This document shows positions 16,357 to 24,811 of a stretch of 35,158 nucleotides of DNA, in pieces (position 1 is the first letter of the stretch; each line of letters starts with the position of its first letter). Below the pieces are notes generated by a model that saw only the letters and a program-made list of their open reading frames with translations, made no database searches and was not told the DNA's origin. The translations under genes and the position numbers were made by a program. This stretch comes from UBA7887 sp964408735 (GTDB taxonomy: Bacteria; Pseudomonadota; Alphaproteobacteria; UBA7887), in assembly GCA_964408735.1 (NCBI GenBank), contig CAYPAX010000045.1, positions 1 through 35,158 on the forward strand, given 5' to 3'.

Positions 16357-17256
16357 GTGACTGATTTATCGGCACCAAGATTTTCCATCATCTTATGCAA
16401 CTACAATCACGCGAATTTTCTGAGAGAATCCCTGCCAGCGATTCTTGGGCAGCTTCGCGACTGCGATGAGTTGTTGCTGGTGGACGACGGTTCTGGCGAT
16501 GATAGCCTTGACTTCATGCGGGAGCAGGCGATCGATTTTTCAAATGTTCGTATACTCGTAAATGAGAAAAATCGAGGCGTAGTCTGGTCGGGTAAGCGCG
16601 CCCTTTCGGTTGCCGAAGGCGATTACGTCGCATGGTGGTCTGCCGACGACCTGATTATTGACGGGATATTTGATGCTGCAGCAGCGGCAATGAAGGAATA
16701 TCCGGGGGCTGGCGTTCTCGCCACTGAGACAATCATTGAAACGGTTTCTGATGGCTTGGTCGTGAAGGATGCCACCTATCGGTTCGGCCTTAAGGACAAA
16801 GGATATCTGTCTGCGGAAGGCTTCGTTGCGGAAAACAAGGCTCGATATTTTTGGTTGGCGTCAAGTGGCTTGTTCGTGCGCCGGGATGCACTATTGGCCC
16901 ATGGCGGATGGCGAGAGGATCTGGGGTGGTTGACGGATTGGTTCAGTGCCTATGTCGCGGCCTTTCGCCATGGTGTTGCCTATATAGCGACGCCGTTCTC
17001 CATCAATAGAGAGAGGCTCGATTCATATGGCCGCCGTGCGGCGCGAGAGGCCGCAACGCGAAGGCCCGTTGTAAAACGCTTTTTCGAGCTTCTATCGACA
17101 TCTGAATTTTCCGACGTGCGCGCTGCGTTATGCCGCTGCCCGCTTGTTATCAGCCACGCCTTGGGCGATCGCGTTCTTTGGGATCTCCTGGGCCGTCCGC
17201 GCGATTGGGATTTGCTGTTTCTGGTCGCGCTAGCGATGATCCGGGCTAGAATTTGA
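16357..17256 (+). CDS. Glycosyltransferase family 2 (GT-A fold)
   Basis: Encodes 299 residues. The N-terminal domain reads SIILCNYNHANFLRESLP, then LLLVDDGSGDDS for the nucleotide, and AWWSADDLI in place of the DXD metal motif. Toward the C-terminus WLASSGLFVRRDAL and the hydrophobic WDLLFLVALAMI resemble soluble, membrane-associated GT2 enzymes. The start is GTG at 16357. Its last 27 bases overlap the tail of the convergent Nudix gene. It probably adds one sugar of the repeat unit on the cytoplasmic side; donor and acceptor cannot be read from sequence. Confidence 0.85.
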   Translation: MTDLSAPRFSIILCNYNHANFLRESLPAILGQLRDCDELLLVDDGSGDDSLDFMREQAIDFSNVRILVNEKNRGVVWSGKRALSVAEGDYVAWWSADDLIIDGIFDAAAAAMKEYPGAGVLATETIIETVSDGLVVKDATYRFGLKDKGYLSAEGFVAENKARYFWLASSGLFVRRDALLAHGGWREDLGWLTDWFSAYVAAFRHGVAYIATPFSINRERLDSYGRRAAREAATRRPVVKRFFELLSTSEFSDVRAALCRCPLVISHALGDRVLWDLLGRPRDWDLLFLVALAMIRARI

Positions 17257-17736
17257 GGCTGTCGGCTGGCAAAGGCGACGTTTTTGCGCGTGCATCCAAA
17301 TTGCATGGGCGTCGTACGGGGTTGTGTGCTCTTTCATCAATAAGTCTTCCGCCGGCAATGCTCGCATTGCACTGCCTTCACCAAGCAACAATTTGGGCAG
17401 AAGGGTCGAGGCAACGGATATCTCATAATAGCTGCGGCGAATTATACCGTGGCCGGCAAATCCAAAGTCGAATTCGAACCGGGTAAAATATCTCGACTTC
17501 GTTATGTCCAACTCATAGGCAAGTTCTTCGAGAAGCTCACGGCTGAGAGCCTCGGCTTCGCTCTCACCGTTCTCGATAGCGCCGCCGAAACATCCCCAGT
17601 GTGCCGGAAAGAAGATATCCGGTTTAGAGTCGCGCAACTGCATGAGGTATTTCTCATCGTCGACGACAATTATGGCGGCGACTGCGTCATCCGGCGTCAA
17701 GTTCATGTCGGATTCGAGGAACGCGTATGGCTTCAT
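17230..17736 (-). CDS. Nudix hydrolase
   Basis: Encodes 168 residues. The Nudix box spans 52-74: Gly52, Glu58, then R66-E67-L68-L69-E70-E71, the metal-binding core; the usual Gly after EEx is Ala73. The preceding WGCFGG is typical. AGGAA lies about 10 bases before the first ATG; an internal Met at residue 11 is a fallback start. Nudix enzymes split nucleoside diphosphates linked to X. In a glycan locus the likely role is hydrolysing or recycling an NDP-sugar, as GDP-mannose hydrolases do, but that is inference. It sits against the direction of its neighbours, and its 3' end overlaps the GT2 gene by 27 bases. Confidence 0.85.
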   Translation of the reverse strand: MKPYAFLESDMNLTPDDAVAAIIVVDDEKYLMQLRDSKPDIFFPAHWGCFGGAIENGESEAEALSRELLEELAYELDITKSRYFTRFEFDFGFAGHGIIRRSYYEISVASTLLPKLLLGEGSAMRALPAEDLLMKEHTTPYDAHAIWMHAQKRRLCQPTASNSSPDHR

Positions 17737-17843
17737 GACGAACAGTTCCTGAGGGTATCATCGAAGAGAGGTGTTCTTATACCAAGCTATGGCGTCTCAT
17801 TTATATGGCATAAAGTCGGTAGATCGCTTGTGGCAGGATCAGG
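17737..17843. promoter_or_regulatory. AT-rich divergent region, likely promoter for the Nudix gene and possibly the next GT2 gene
   Basis: The 107 bases between the Nudix start (minus) and the GT2 start at 17844 (plus) are clearly more AT-rich than the genes around them. A TATAAG hexamer on the minus strand (17779-17784) could be a -10 box for the Nudix gene, though I see no good -35 partner. For the plus strand, TTATATGGCATAAAG is AT-rich but equally unproven. Confidence 0.35.
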
Positions 17844-18866
17844 ATGTCTCCTGAAGTACGTATAATCGTGGTCAATTACAATGGTGGCGCCGGCCTTCGA
17901 CGCTGCCTGGAGGCCTTGCGCACCCAGACCATGGCGGATTTCGAAGCCGTCGTGGTTGACAATGCCTCACATGACGACTCCGCCGTTTGCGTTCAGGACT
18001 TTGACAATCGTTTTTCCTTGCTTTCTCTTGCTGAGAACATTGGTTTCGCAGCTGCCAACAATCGCGGCGCCGATGGCGCGAAGCCGGACCTTATCGCAAC
18101 GCTCAATCCGGACGCATTTCCTGATCGAGATTGGCTATCGACCCTTTGCGATGCCGCGAAAAAGCATCCCGACGTGGCGATGTTCGGGTCTACGCAGGTT
18201 AGCGATCGAGATCCTTCGCTGTTTGATGGTGTCGGTGATGCCTATCTGTTTGCAGGTATCCCCTGGCGCGGTGAGCATGGCCGGCCCGTGGGTCCATTGC
18301 CGGCGCTGGCGGATACATTCTCGCCCTGTGCCGCGGCCGCAGTCTACCGGCGGGAGGTATTCACCTCTGTCGGTGGCTTTGACGAGACTTTTTTCTGCTA
18401 CTGCGAGGATGTTGACCTGAGCTTTCGTATGCGTCTTGGAGGCCAGCGCTGTCTTCAAATCGCCTCTGCGCAAGTTCGCCATGTCGGCTCCGCGTCGACC
18501 GGGCAACGCAGTGCCTTCGCCGTCTATCACGGTACTCGCAATCGCATCTGGGTGATGGTGAAGAATATGCCGCTGCCGTTGCTGATCGCCGGGGCGCCAT
18601 TCCATGTGACAGCGCTTGTCCTATTGACCGTCCGCTCAGCCTTCCGCACCAAGGGCTTCGTCGAGATCCGGGCCATGTGGCGCGGTGTGGGCGACGCTTT
18701 GCGCGGCCTCGGGCCAGTGTTGCGCAAGCGTCGTGAGATTCAGCGCTCCGCCACGGTGGGCTGGCTCACCATCGCCCGTGCCATGACCTGGTCGCCGTTG
18801 CGCTATCTCCGCCGCCGCGCCGACCTTCGTCCGCTCGATACGGATCATTTGCCGTCGCGGCAGTGA
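17844..18866 (+). CDS. Glycosyltransferase family 2, rhamnosyltransferase-like
   Basis: Encodes 340 residues. VRIIVVNYNGGAGLRRCLEAL, VVDNASHDDS and TLNPDAFPD are the nucleotide and metal-binding motifs; GFDETFFCYCEDVDLSFRM is the acceptor-side ED motif typical of WcaE and rhamnosyltransferase-type enzymes. A basic C-terminal tail with a hydrophobic stretch (about 245-265) suggests membrane association. GGA lies about 6 bases before the ATG. It begins the second plus-strand glycan segment after the Nudix gene. The sugar donor is unproven. Confidence 0.86.
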   Translation: MSPEVRIIVVNYNGGAGLRRCLEALRTQTMADFEAVVVDNASHDDSAVCVQDFDNRFSLLSLAENIGFAAANNRGADGAKPDLIATLNPDAFPDRDWLSTLCDAAKKHPDVAMFGSTQVSDRDPSLFDGVGDAYLFAGIPWRGEHGRPVGPLPALADTFSPCAAAAVYRREVFTSVGGFDETFFCYCEDVDLSFRMRLGGQRCLQIASAQVRHVGSASTGQRSAFAVYHGTRNRIWVMVKNMPLPLLIAGAPFHVTALVLLTVRSAFRTKGFVEIRAMWRGVGDALRGLGPVLRKRREIQRSATVGWLTIARAMTWSPLRYLRRRADLRPLDTDHLPSRQ

Positions 18867-18968
18867 GCGTCTACTTTTCCAAGAGGAACGAGAAGGACCA
18901 ATGTGACACGCGATGAGAGCGGACGCTTGGTGGCGATCATTGGGAGTGCCGCCGTGGGGATAGCCTGA

Positions 18969-19988
18969 ATGACGACAGATAAGAGTTCGGCACGGCTGCG
19001 GCCTCGGGTCTCCGTCGTCCTGTCTTTCTTCAACGAAGCGGATGTGTTGCCCGAGCTCCTGAAAAGGCTGCGGGCGGTGTTCTCCAACGAGGGGGACCAC
19101 ATAGCCGGTTACGAGATGGTCTTCGTCAACGATGCCTCGACGGACGGCTCCGAAGCCTTGTTGCGCCGGGAGATCGAAGAGCGCGGCGACGTCGTGCTGA
19201 TCAACATGTCGCGGAACTTTGGCGTTTCGGAATGTGTCTATGCCGGGTTTCGCCATGCCAGTGGTGACGTCGTCATCTATATGGACAGCGACCTTCAGGA
19301 TCCGCCGGAGCTCATTTCCGAGTTGCTGCAACAATGGCGCGAGGATGCGGAAGTCGATGTCGTCTACACCACGCGGCGGCGTCGTGAAGGCGAGCATTTT
19401 CTCAAGCTGCTGCTGACGCGCCTCGGCTATCGCCTCATCAACAACATCACCCATCCGCCCCTGCCGGTGGATTCGGGAGATTTCAAGCTGCTGTCCCGCC
19501 GTGTCGTCAACGAGCTGCTCAGGTGGCAGGAGAAGCTGCCCTATATGCGGGGCCTGGTGAGCTGGGTCGGATTCAAGCAGGTGCCGGTGTTCTATGATCG
19601 CGCACCGCGCTTCGACGGCCGCGAGATGACGAAATATTCCGTGCTGTCGTGGCGCACGATTTCGGGCTATCTCGACCGCGCCCTCATCTCCTTTTCGGAC
19701 GCGCCACTCAAGTTTTCTCTTCTGGTCGGCTTCATGATGGCGGCAATGGCCGCCTCCTACCTGGTCGTGGTGCTGGTGCAAAAGCTGTTCGGCTGGCACG
19801 AGCCGGGCTGGCCGGCCATCATGGCGACCATGCTTCTGCTCGGCGGCATACAGCTCATGGTTCTGGGCTTTATCGGCCTCTACATCAATGTCATCTTCCT
19901 GGAGGTGAAGGGGCGGCCCAACTATATCATTCGTGACGTCGTCAGGGCGCCGGACCCTTCGACTGAGCCGCCCGATAGCGAAGGCTAG
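18969..19988 (+). CDS. Polyprenyl-phosphate glycosyltransferase (DPM1/GtrB-type GT2 with two TM segments)
   Basis: Encodes 339 residues. SVVLSFFNEADVLPELL, FVNDASTDGS and YMDSDLQDPPEL (the DxD and QDP motifs) mark the GT-A catalytic domain. PVDSGDFKLLSRRVV is characteristic of the dolichol/undecaprenyl-phosphate branch. Two hydrophobic helices near the C-terminus (about 248-270 and 283-306) anchor it. Such enzymes load a sugar on undecaprenyl phosphate at the cytoplasmic face for flipping and use by a periplasmic transferase. The next gene, a large polytopic protein, is a plausible user, as in gtrABC systems. A roughly 100-base gap precedes it. Confidence 0.87.
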   Translation: MTTDKSSARLRPRVSVVLSFFNEADVLPELLKRLRAVFSNEGDHIAGYEMVFVNDASTDGSEALLRREIEERGDVVLINMSRNFGVSECVYAGFRHASGDVVIYMDSDLQDPPELISELLQQWREDAEVDVVYTTRRRREGEHFLKLLLTRLGYRLINNITHPPLPVDSGDFKLLSRRVVNELLRWQEKLPYMRGLVSWVGFKQVPVFYDRAPRFDGREMTKYSVLSWRTISGYLDRALISFSDAPLKFSLLVGFMMAAMAASYLVVVLVQKLFGWHEPGWPAIMATMLLLGGIQLMVLGFIGLYINVIFLEVKGRPNYIIRDVVRAPDPSTEPPDSEG

Positions 19989-19999
19989 CGGATCAGACG

Positions 20000-22111
20000 A
20001 TGCCGGCATTTGCGCGGGCGATATTCGTTGCCATGCTTGTCGGCGGGGCGTTGGGCTGCTTCGCATTCCCGGCATGGCAGCACGCGGTGGAAACCGCCCA
20101 GGTGCTGTCAGGCAGCATTCACTACCCCGATCTCGACAATCCCTTTTACCAGTATCACGCCGGCTCGGTCACCTTACCCACCATACTGTCGGCGCTGCTG
20201 TTGACAGCCTTCGGAGAGCTGGTCGCTTCGGCACTCATCAGCGGGCTGCAAGGTGCGCTATCCTATGGCGCCATCGCCGCGCTAGCGTTTCCCTTCTGCC
20301 CGCGCTGGCAGCACGCCGCCATGCTGGCGCCGGTGCTCCATGCGATCGGCATCTTGCAGGTCGGTGCCGGCTATCCGATAGAGCTGATGGGCTATACCAG
20401 CACCTTCGGCGTCATCGGCGTCGGCTACTATGGCCTGTGCACCGGGCTGTTCGTGAACCGGCGACACAGATCGGCCGCACTTGCCGCCGGGCTGTTTCCC
20501 CTTGTCCATCCCTCGCTTGCGCTTATTTTCGTCATTAACATAGCTGCCTATTTTTTCGTGCAAATTCTCTTGAGGACAGAAGGATCTTGGCGTGATGTCC
20601 ACCAATTCGCGGTGTGGTCCGTTCCCGTCTTCAGTGCCTGTTCGATACTGTTCCTTCTGCTTGGCGGCGGACTGCCGCCTGAGCCACTATCCGATCTGGC
20701 ACGCGCTACTACCGTCGAGTTCATCGACAATTGGTCGATGCACCACAGGGATTTTCCCTTCGCTTCACCGGCGGGTTTCGCCTTCCTCCTGCTGACGGCA
20801 GTCCTTTGCCTATATGCGGTTAGGTCGAATCTGTTCGCGGAGCAGGGCCGCCTTGTTTCGTTTCTGGCGGTGCTGGCGCTGTTGGCTGTCGCCTTTGCCG
20901 CGGCATCTCACCTTCCGACCGAGCTCATGCCGCTAACCTTCTGGCAGCTTATGCCGCCGCGAATCCCGAACTTGCTCATGGTCATGGCTCCGATCGCCCT
21001 GATTGGTCTTGCCATGGCCAGCGAAAGTCGCTTGCCAGAGTACGTCATGGCCGCTGCGCTGCTGGCGCTGTTGCTGTTGGCCATACTATTCCCCTCGTAT
21101 GTGCTTTACGTCGTGCAGATGGCAGTCGGCTGGTTGGCTGTGGTCAGCCTATCCGTGGCCATGGCCGGCTCGTGGCTGCTGGGCCGCAGGAACCGGGTTC
21201 CGGCGCCGGCCAGGCCTCGACTTCTGCCTCTTGTTCTGGTCTTGGCGGTGGCGGCGCTGGCCGCCATCTCCCTTCATCCGAGGCGCGGAGACCGGCTGAC
21301 ATACTATGCCAATGACGCGTTTTTCGCGCGCCTGCACGCTGATGGCGACGGCTACCTGTTGAGCTCCGAGACCGAGCTTGTACAACTTCGCTCCGGGCGT
21401 CCCGTTCTTGTCTCACTCGCCTTCAATCAAGGGCTCTATTTCCCGCGGACCTGGGCGAAGATGCTGCGGACTTATCGTGAGGTCTACGAAGTCGAGGCCG
21501 AGACCCTGTCGCAGGTTCGCGGCGGCGGCTTGATGCCGGAAGTGTATCGCGATGTTTGGGAGGCGCGCGATTACGACGACTGGCTGAAGCTTGCCGGGGA
21601 ATTCGATTTCTCGGGGGTCGTTACCCGGCGTGGCCTTTTCCTGGATTTGCCCCTGGTGGGGGAGGAAAGCGACTTGCTGGAGTATTCCCTGAGCGCGGGG
21701 GCCAGGGCGCGCATCGTGACCCCGGGCCAAGACATCGTGCGGGCCTTCGACCGCTCGATCAGGAGAGAATCCTACTGGCAAAGCGACAGCTATCCTGCGG
21801 TGATCGAGATCGCGTACGAGACGCAGTTTGAAGTGACGGGGTATGCCCTGACCGTCGGAGACGGGGACCGGCCACAAGATTGGCTCGTCGAAGGAAAGCA
21901 GGCAGCAGGCTCTTGGCAGGTCTTGGACCGGCGCAGCGATTGGGATTTCGGCGAGCCAAGGGCCGAGGAATTCCCGCTGGCGGCAGCCTCCGTCGACCGT
22001 TTGCGCATCACCTTCACCAGAGGTCATGGCGGCTCGCTGCGCCTGTACGAAATGCAGATACGCGGCGACTGCCTGAGGCCGGATCTCTCATTCTCAAGCT
22101 GCGCCGACTAG
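20000..22111 (+). CDS. Large polytopic membrane protein, putative GT-C-type transferase with C-terminal discoidin-like domain
   Basis: Encodes 703 residues. About 1-420 contains many hydrophobic helices (roughly ten to twelve), with an acidic first loop (HYPDLDNPFYQYHAGS) where GT-C transferases carry catalytic acids. After about 425 the protein is soluble and presumably periplasmic. Residues about 590-690 look like an F5/8 type C (discoidin) fold: AVIEIAYETQFEVTGYALTV, then GSWQVLDRR and a final LRLYEMQIRG. Discoidin domains usually bind carbohydrate. Placed 11 bases after the polyprenyl-phosphate transferase, it may take that lipid-linked sugar in the periplasm. No family name is certain. 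Its stop overlaps the convergent livF stop. Confidence 0.7.
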   Translation: MPAFARAIFVAMLVGGALGCFAFPAWQHAVETAQVLSGSIHYPDLDNPFYQYHAGSVTLPTILSALLLTAFGELVASALISGLQGALSYGAIAALAFPFCPRWQHAAMLAPVLHAIGILQVGAGYPIELMGYTSTFGVIGVGYYGLCTGLFVNRRHRSAALAAGLFPLVHPSLALIFVINIAAYFFVQILLRTEGSWRDVHQFAVWSVPVFSACSILFLLLGGGLPPEPLSDLARATTVEFIDNWSMHHRDFPFASPAGFAFLLLTAVLCLYAVRSNLFAEQGRLVSFLAVLALLAVAFAAASHLPTELMPLTFWQLMPPRIPNLLMVMAPIALIGLAMASESRLPEYVMAAALLALLLLAILFPSYVLYVVQMAVGWLAVVSLSVAMAGSWLLGRRNRVPAPARPRLLPLVLVLAVAALAAISLHPRRGDRLTYYANDAFFARLHADGDGYLLSSETELVQLRSGRPVLVSLAFNQGLYFPRTWAKMLRTYREVYEVEAETLSQVRGGGLMPEVYRDVWEARDYDDWLKLAGEFDFSGVVTRRGLFLDLPLVGEESDLLEYSLSAGARARIVTPGQDIVRAFDRSIRRESYWQSDSYPAVIEIAYETQFEVTGYALTVGDGDRPQDWLVEGKQAAGSWQVLDRRSDWDFGEPRAEEFPLAAASVDRLRITFTRGHGGSLRLYEMQIRGDCLRPDLSFSSCAD

Positions 22112-22803
22112 ACCTCCAGCCACTCCTTGCGCACGTCCTCGTTGGCCTTGAAGGCTTCCGTTGTGCCTTCGAAGACGATCTTGCCGTGGCCCATCACCAA
22201 TATGCGCTGGGATATCTGCAGGGCGATGGCGAGCTTTTGCTCGACCAGCAGGATGGCGACGCCGCGCGAGGCGATCTCGGCCAAAAGCTTGCTCACCTGT
22301 TCCACCAGCTTCGGCGCCAGGCCCTCGGTAGGCTCGTCGATCATGATCAGGTCGGGATCGCCCATCAGGGTGCGGCACATGGTCAGCATCTGCTGCTCGC
22401 CGCCGGAGATGACGTTGCCCAGCACGTCGGCGCGCTGGCCGAGATTGGGGAACATCTCGAACATGTCGTCGATCGACCAGCGCCCGGCCTTGCCCATCTG
22501 CTTGATGCCGAGAACGAGGTTCTGGCGCACGGTGAGTGTCGGGAAGATGTTGCGGTTCTCGGGCACGTAGCCGACCCCGGCGCGGGCGATCTGGTGCATC
22601 TTGCGCCCGGCGATCTGGCGGTCCTTGAACAAGATCGAGCCTTGCGGTGCGACCTCGCCGGTGACCGCCTTCAGCGTCGTCGAACGGCCCACCCCGTTGC
22701 GGCCGAGCAGGCTGACGATCTCGCCCTCGCCGACGCTGAAATCGACGCCCTGGAGAATGTGGCTCTTACCGTAATAGGCATGCAGGCCGGACACTTCGAG
22801 CAT
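22108..22803 (-). CDS. livF: Branched-chain amino acid-type ABC transporter ATPase LivF
   Basis: Encodes 231 residues, standard LivF size. Walker A reads GRNGVGRST, with Arg at residue 40 where Lys is usual; the signature is ISGGEQQML, Walker B is DLIMIDEPTEGL, and LLVEQKLAIAL carries the H-loop region typical of LivF, with Gln where His is found elsewhere. The ATG at 22803 overlaps the livG stop (TGATG). With LivG it powers the LivH-LivM permease. It is the last gene of the liv operon and meets the glycan locus tail-to-tail. Confidence 0.92.
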   Translation of the reverse strand: MLEVSGLHAYYGKSHILQGVDFSVGEGEIVSLLGRNGVGRSTTLKAVTGEVAPQGSILFKDRQIAGRKMHQIARAGVGYVPENRNIFPTLTVRQNLVLGIKQMGKAGRWSIDDMFEMFPNLGQRADVLGNVISGGEQQMLTMCRTLMGDPDLIMIDEPTEGLAPKLVEQVSKLLAEIASRGVAILLVEQKLAIALQISQRILVMGHGKIVFEGTTEAFKANEDVRKEWLEV

Positions 22804-23552
22804 CACGATGCCTCCGTTCCGAGATAGGCGGCCTGGACATCGGCATTGGCGCGAATCTCGTCGGGCGTTCCGGTGGCGATGATCTGGCCGTAGACCAGCA
22901 CCGAGATGCGGTCGGCGAGATCGAAGACCACGCCCATGTCGTGCTCCACCACCAGCAGCGTCTTGCCTTCCGAGATGCGCCGGATGAGCGCCACCGCGGC
23001 AGCGGTCTCGGAATGGCTCATGCCGGCGGTGGGCTCGTCGAGCAGCACCACGTCGGCACCGCCGGCAATGGTGATGCCGAGCTCGAGCGCCCGCTGGTCG
23101 GCATAGGACAGCAGCCCCGCCGCCCAGTCGCGCTTCGGCGTCAGCCCGATCTCGTCGAGAATGTGCTCCGTGCGCTCCTCGACGTCCTTGAGCCGCCCGA
23201 CCAGCTTCCAAAAGGCATATTTGTGGCCCTGAGAATACAGCGTGCCGCAGCGCACATTGTCGTAGACCGTCATGCGCGGGAAGATGTTGGTCACCTGGAA
23301 GGAGCGGCTGAGGCCCTTGCGGTTGATCTCGAAGGCGGTCGCGCCGGAGATATCCTCGCCGCGCAGGCGGATCGTGCCCTGCGTCGTCGGGAACAGGCCG
23401 CTGATCAGATTGTAGAGGGTCGATTTTCCCGCCCCGTTGGGGCCGATGATGGCGTGGCGCTCGCCCTCTCTGACCTCGAGGTCGAGGCCGCGGATGATCT
23501 CCGCCTTGCCGAAGGACTTGTGGACGTCGACGAGCTCGAGTGCGGCGCTCAT
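22803..23552 (-). CDS. livG: Branched-chain amino acid-type ABC transporter ATPase LivG
   Basis: Encodes 249 residues. Walker A is GPNGAGKST, the signature is the LivG-type LSYADQRALEL, Walker B is DVVLLDEPTAGM, and VVEHDMGVVFDLADRISVL gives the H-loop and the usual tail. Start 23552 overlaps the livM stop (ATGA). All ATPase residues are intact, so LivG can hydrolyse ATP even if the paired LivF site is altered. Confidence 0.94.
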   Translation of the reverse strand: MSAALELVDVHKSFGKAEIIRGLDLEVREGERHAIIGPNGAGKSTLYNLISGLFPTTQGTIRLRGEDISGATAFEINRKGLSRSFQVTNIFPRMTVYDNVRCGTLYSQGHKYAFWKLVGRLKDVEERTEHILDEIGLTPKRDWAAGLLSYADQRALELGITIAGGADVVLLDEPTAGMSHSETAAAVALIRRISEGKTLLVVEHDMGVVFDLADRISVLVYGQIIATGTPDEIRANADVQAAYLGTEAS

Positions 23553-24811
23553 GATTCGGCCCTCGCGCGGGTCTCGTTCAAGGCCGCGTTCCAGGCCGCG
23601 TTGGCCAGGGGATAGGTGCGGCGCATCAGGAACACGCCGGCAGCCGCCAGGACGGCGAAGACGATCCATGACAGGACACCGTCCGGACTGACGGTCATCC
23701 AGTAGATCTCGAGCTCGGTGTCGTTGCCCATGCGCGAGGTCAGGAAGTAGAGGGATTCGATCAGCCCGATGACGCCGAGCAGCATGGTCAGCAGCGAGCC
23801 GAGGAACATCAGATAGGGCACCACCAGGCTCGCCAGCAGGCGCGGGGCGGTGTGCCAGATCGGCCCGTGCATGGCGAACAGTCCCGCCAGGCCGAAGGGG
23901 AAGAACATGATCACCGAGACGAACATCACCCCGAGATAGAGCACCCAGGCCTCGGTCACCTCGGTCAGCGTGCTTTGCAGGAAGGTGATCAGCGCCGCCC
24001 CGATGACCGGGCCGGCAAAGTTTCCGATGCCGCCGATATAGGCCATGAAGAGCACGCCGCCGGACTGGATCGCGCTCACGGTCTCGAAGCCGATATGCTC
24101 GAAATTGACCGCATGCAGGGAGCCCGCGGCACCGGCGAAGAAGGACGACAGCGAAAAGGCCAACCAGCGGATGCGCTGGCTCGAATAGCCGATGAAGGTG
24201 ACGCGCTCGGGATTGTCGCGCACCGCGTTCGACATGCGCCCGAAGGGGGTCTTTGTCAGCAGGTACATGGCGAAGGCACAGATAAGCGCCCAGACGGCGA
24301 TCAGGTAATAGACCTCGATGTTGGGGCCGAAGGTGACGCCGAAGGGCTCGGGGCCGACCCAGCGGTCGGTCTGGATGCCGTCCTCGCCGTTGAAGAAGGT
24401 AACGATGATCAAGGTCAGCGCCGTCACCATCTCGCCGAAGCCCAGCGAGATCATGGCGAAGGTGGTGCCGGCGCGCCGCGTCGAGACAAAGCCGATCAAG
24501 ACGCCGAAGAACAGCCCGACGCAGCCGCCGAGGATCGGCAACAGCACGGTCGGGAAATAGGGCAGGATGTCCTCGCCGTAGTAGTTCAGGTAGTGCACCG
24601 TGAAATAGCCCGCCAGGCCGAAGTAGATGGCATGCCCGAAGGACAGCATGCCGCCCTGGCCGAGCAGCATGTTGTAGGCGAGAGCGAAGATGATCAGCAC
24701 GCCCATCTGACTCAGCAGTGTCAGCGCGAAGCCCGAGTCGAAGATGTGCGGCAGGACCAGGGCGACAATGGCGGCCAGGAGCCATACGCCGTATCTGCGC
24801 AGAACGGCCAT
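23549..24811 (-). CDS. livM: Branched-chain amino acid-type ABC transporter permease LivM
   Basis: Encodes 420 residues with about ten hydrophobic helices. NMLLGQGGMLSFGHAIYFGLAGYF is the conserved LivH/LivM channel motif, NPERVTFIGYSSQRIRWLAF is the cytoplasmic loop that docks the ATPase, and GGVLFMAYIGGIGNFAGPVIGAALI is the second family motif. Beyond about 310 there is a roughly 100-residue C-terminal extension with two more helices, longer than compact LivM proteins. Start 24811 overlaps the livH stop. It forms the inner-membrane channel with LivH. Confidence 0.92.
   Translation of the reverse strand: MAVLRRYGVWLLAAIVALVLPHIFDSGFALTLLSQMGVLIIFALAYNMLLGQGGMLSFGHAIYFGLAGYFTVHYLNYYGEDILPYFPTVLLPILGGCVGLFFGVLIGFVSTRRAGTTFAMISLGFGEMVTALTLIIVTFFNGEDGIQTDRWVGPEPFGVTFGPNIEVYYLIAVWALICAFAMYLLTKTPFGRMSNAVRDNPERVTFIGYSSQRIRWLAFSLSSFFAGAAGSLHAVNFEHIGFETVSAIQSGGVLFMAYIGGIGNFAGPVIGAALITFLQSTLTEVTEAWVLYLGVMFVSVIMFFPFGLAGLFAMHGPIWHTAPRLLASLVVPYLMFLGSLLTMLLGVIGLIESLYFLTSRMGNDTELEIYWMTVSPDGVLSWIVFAVLAAAGVFLMRRTYPLANAAWNAALNETRARAES

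Noticed and set aside
18903..18971. A 22-codon GTG reading frame whose TGA touches the ATG of the polyprenyl-phosphate transferase gene
   Set aside because: No family resemblance, weak start, and its short length is expected by chance; could be a leader peptide but nothing supports it.
18636..20075. Long minus-strand frame (479 codons) opposite two glycosyltransferases
   Set aside because: It is rich in His, Arg and Gln, lacks any motif and lies wholly opposite strong GT2 genes; a typical antisense shadow in GC-rich DNA.
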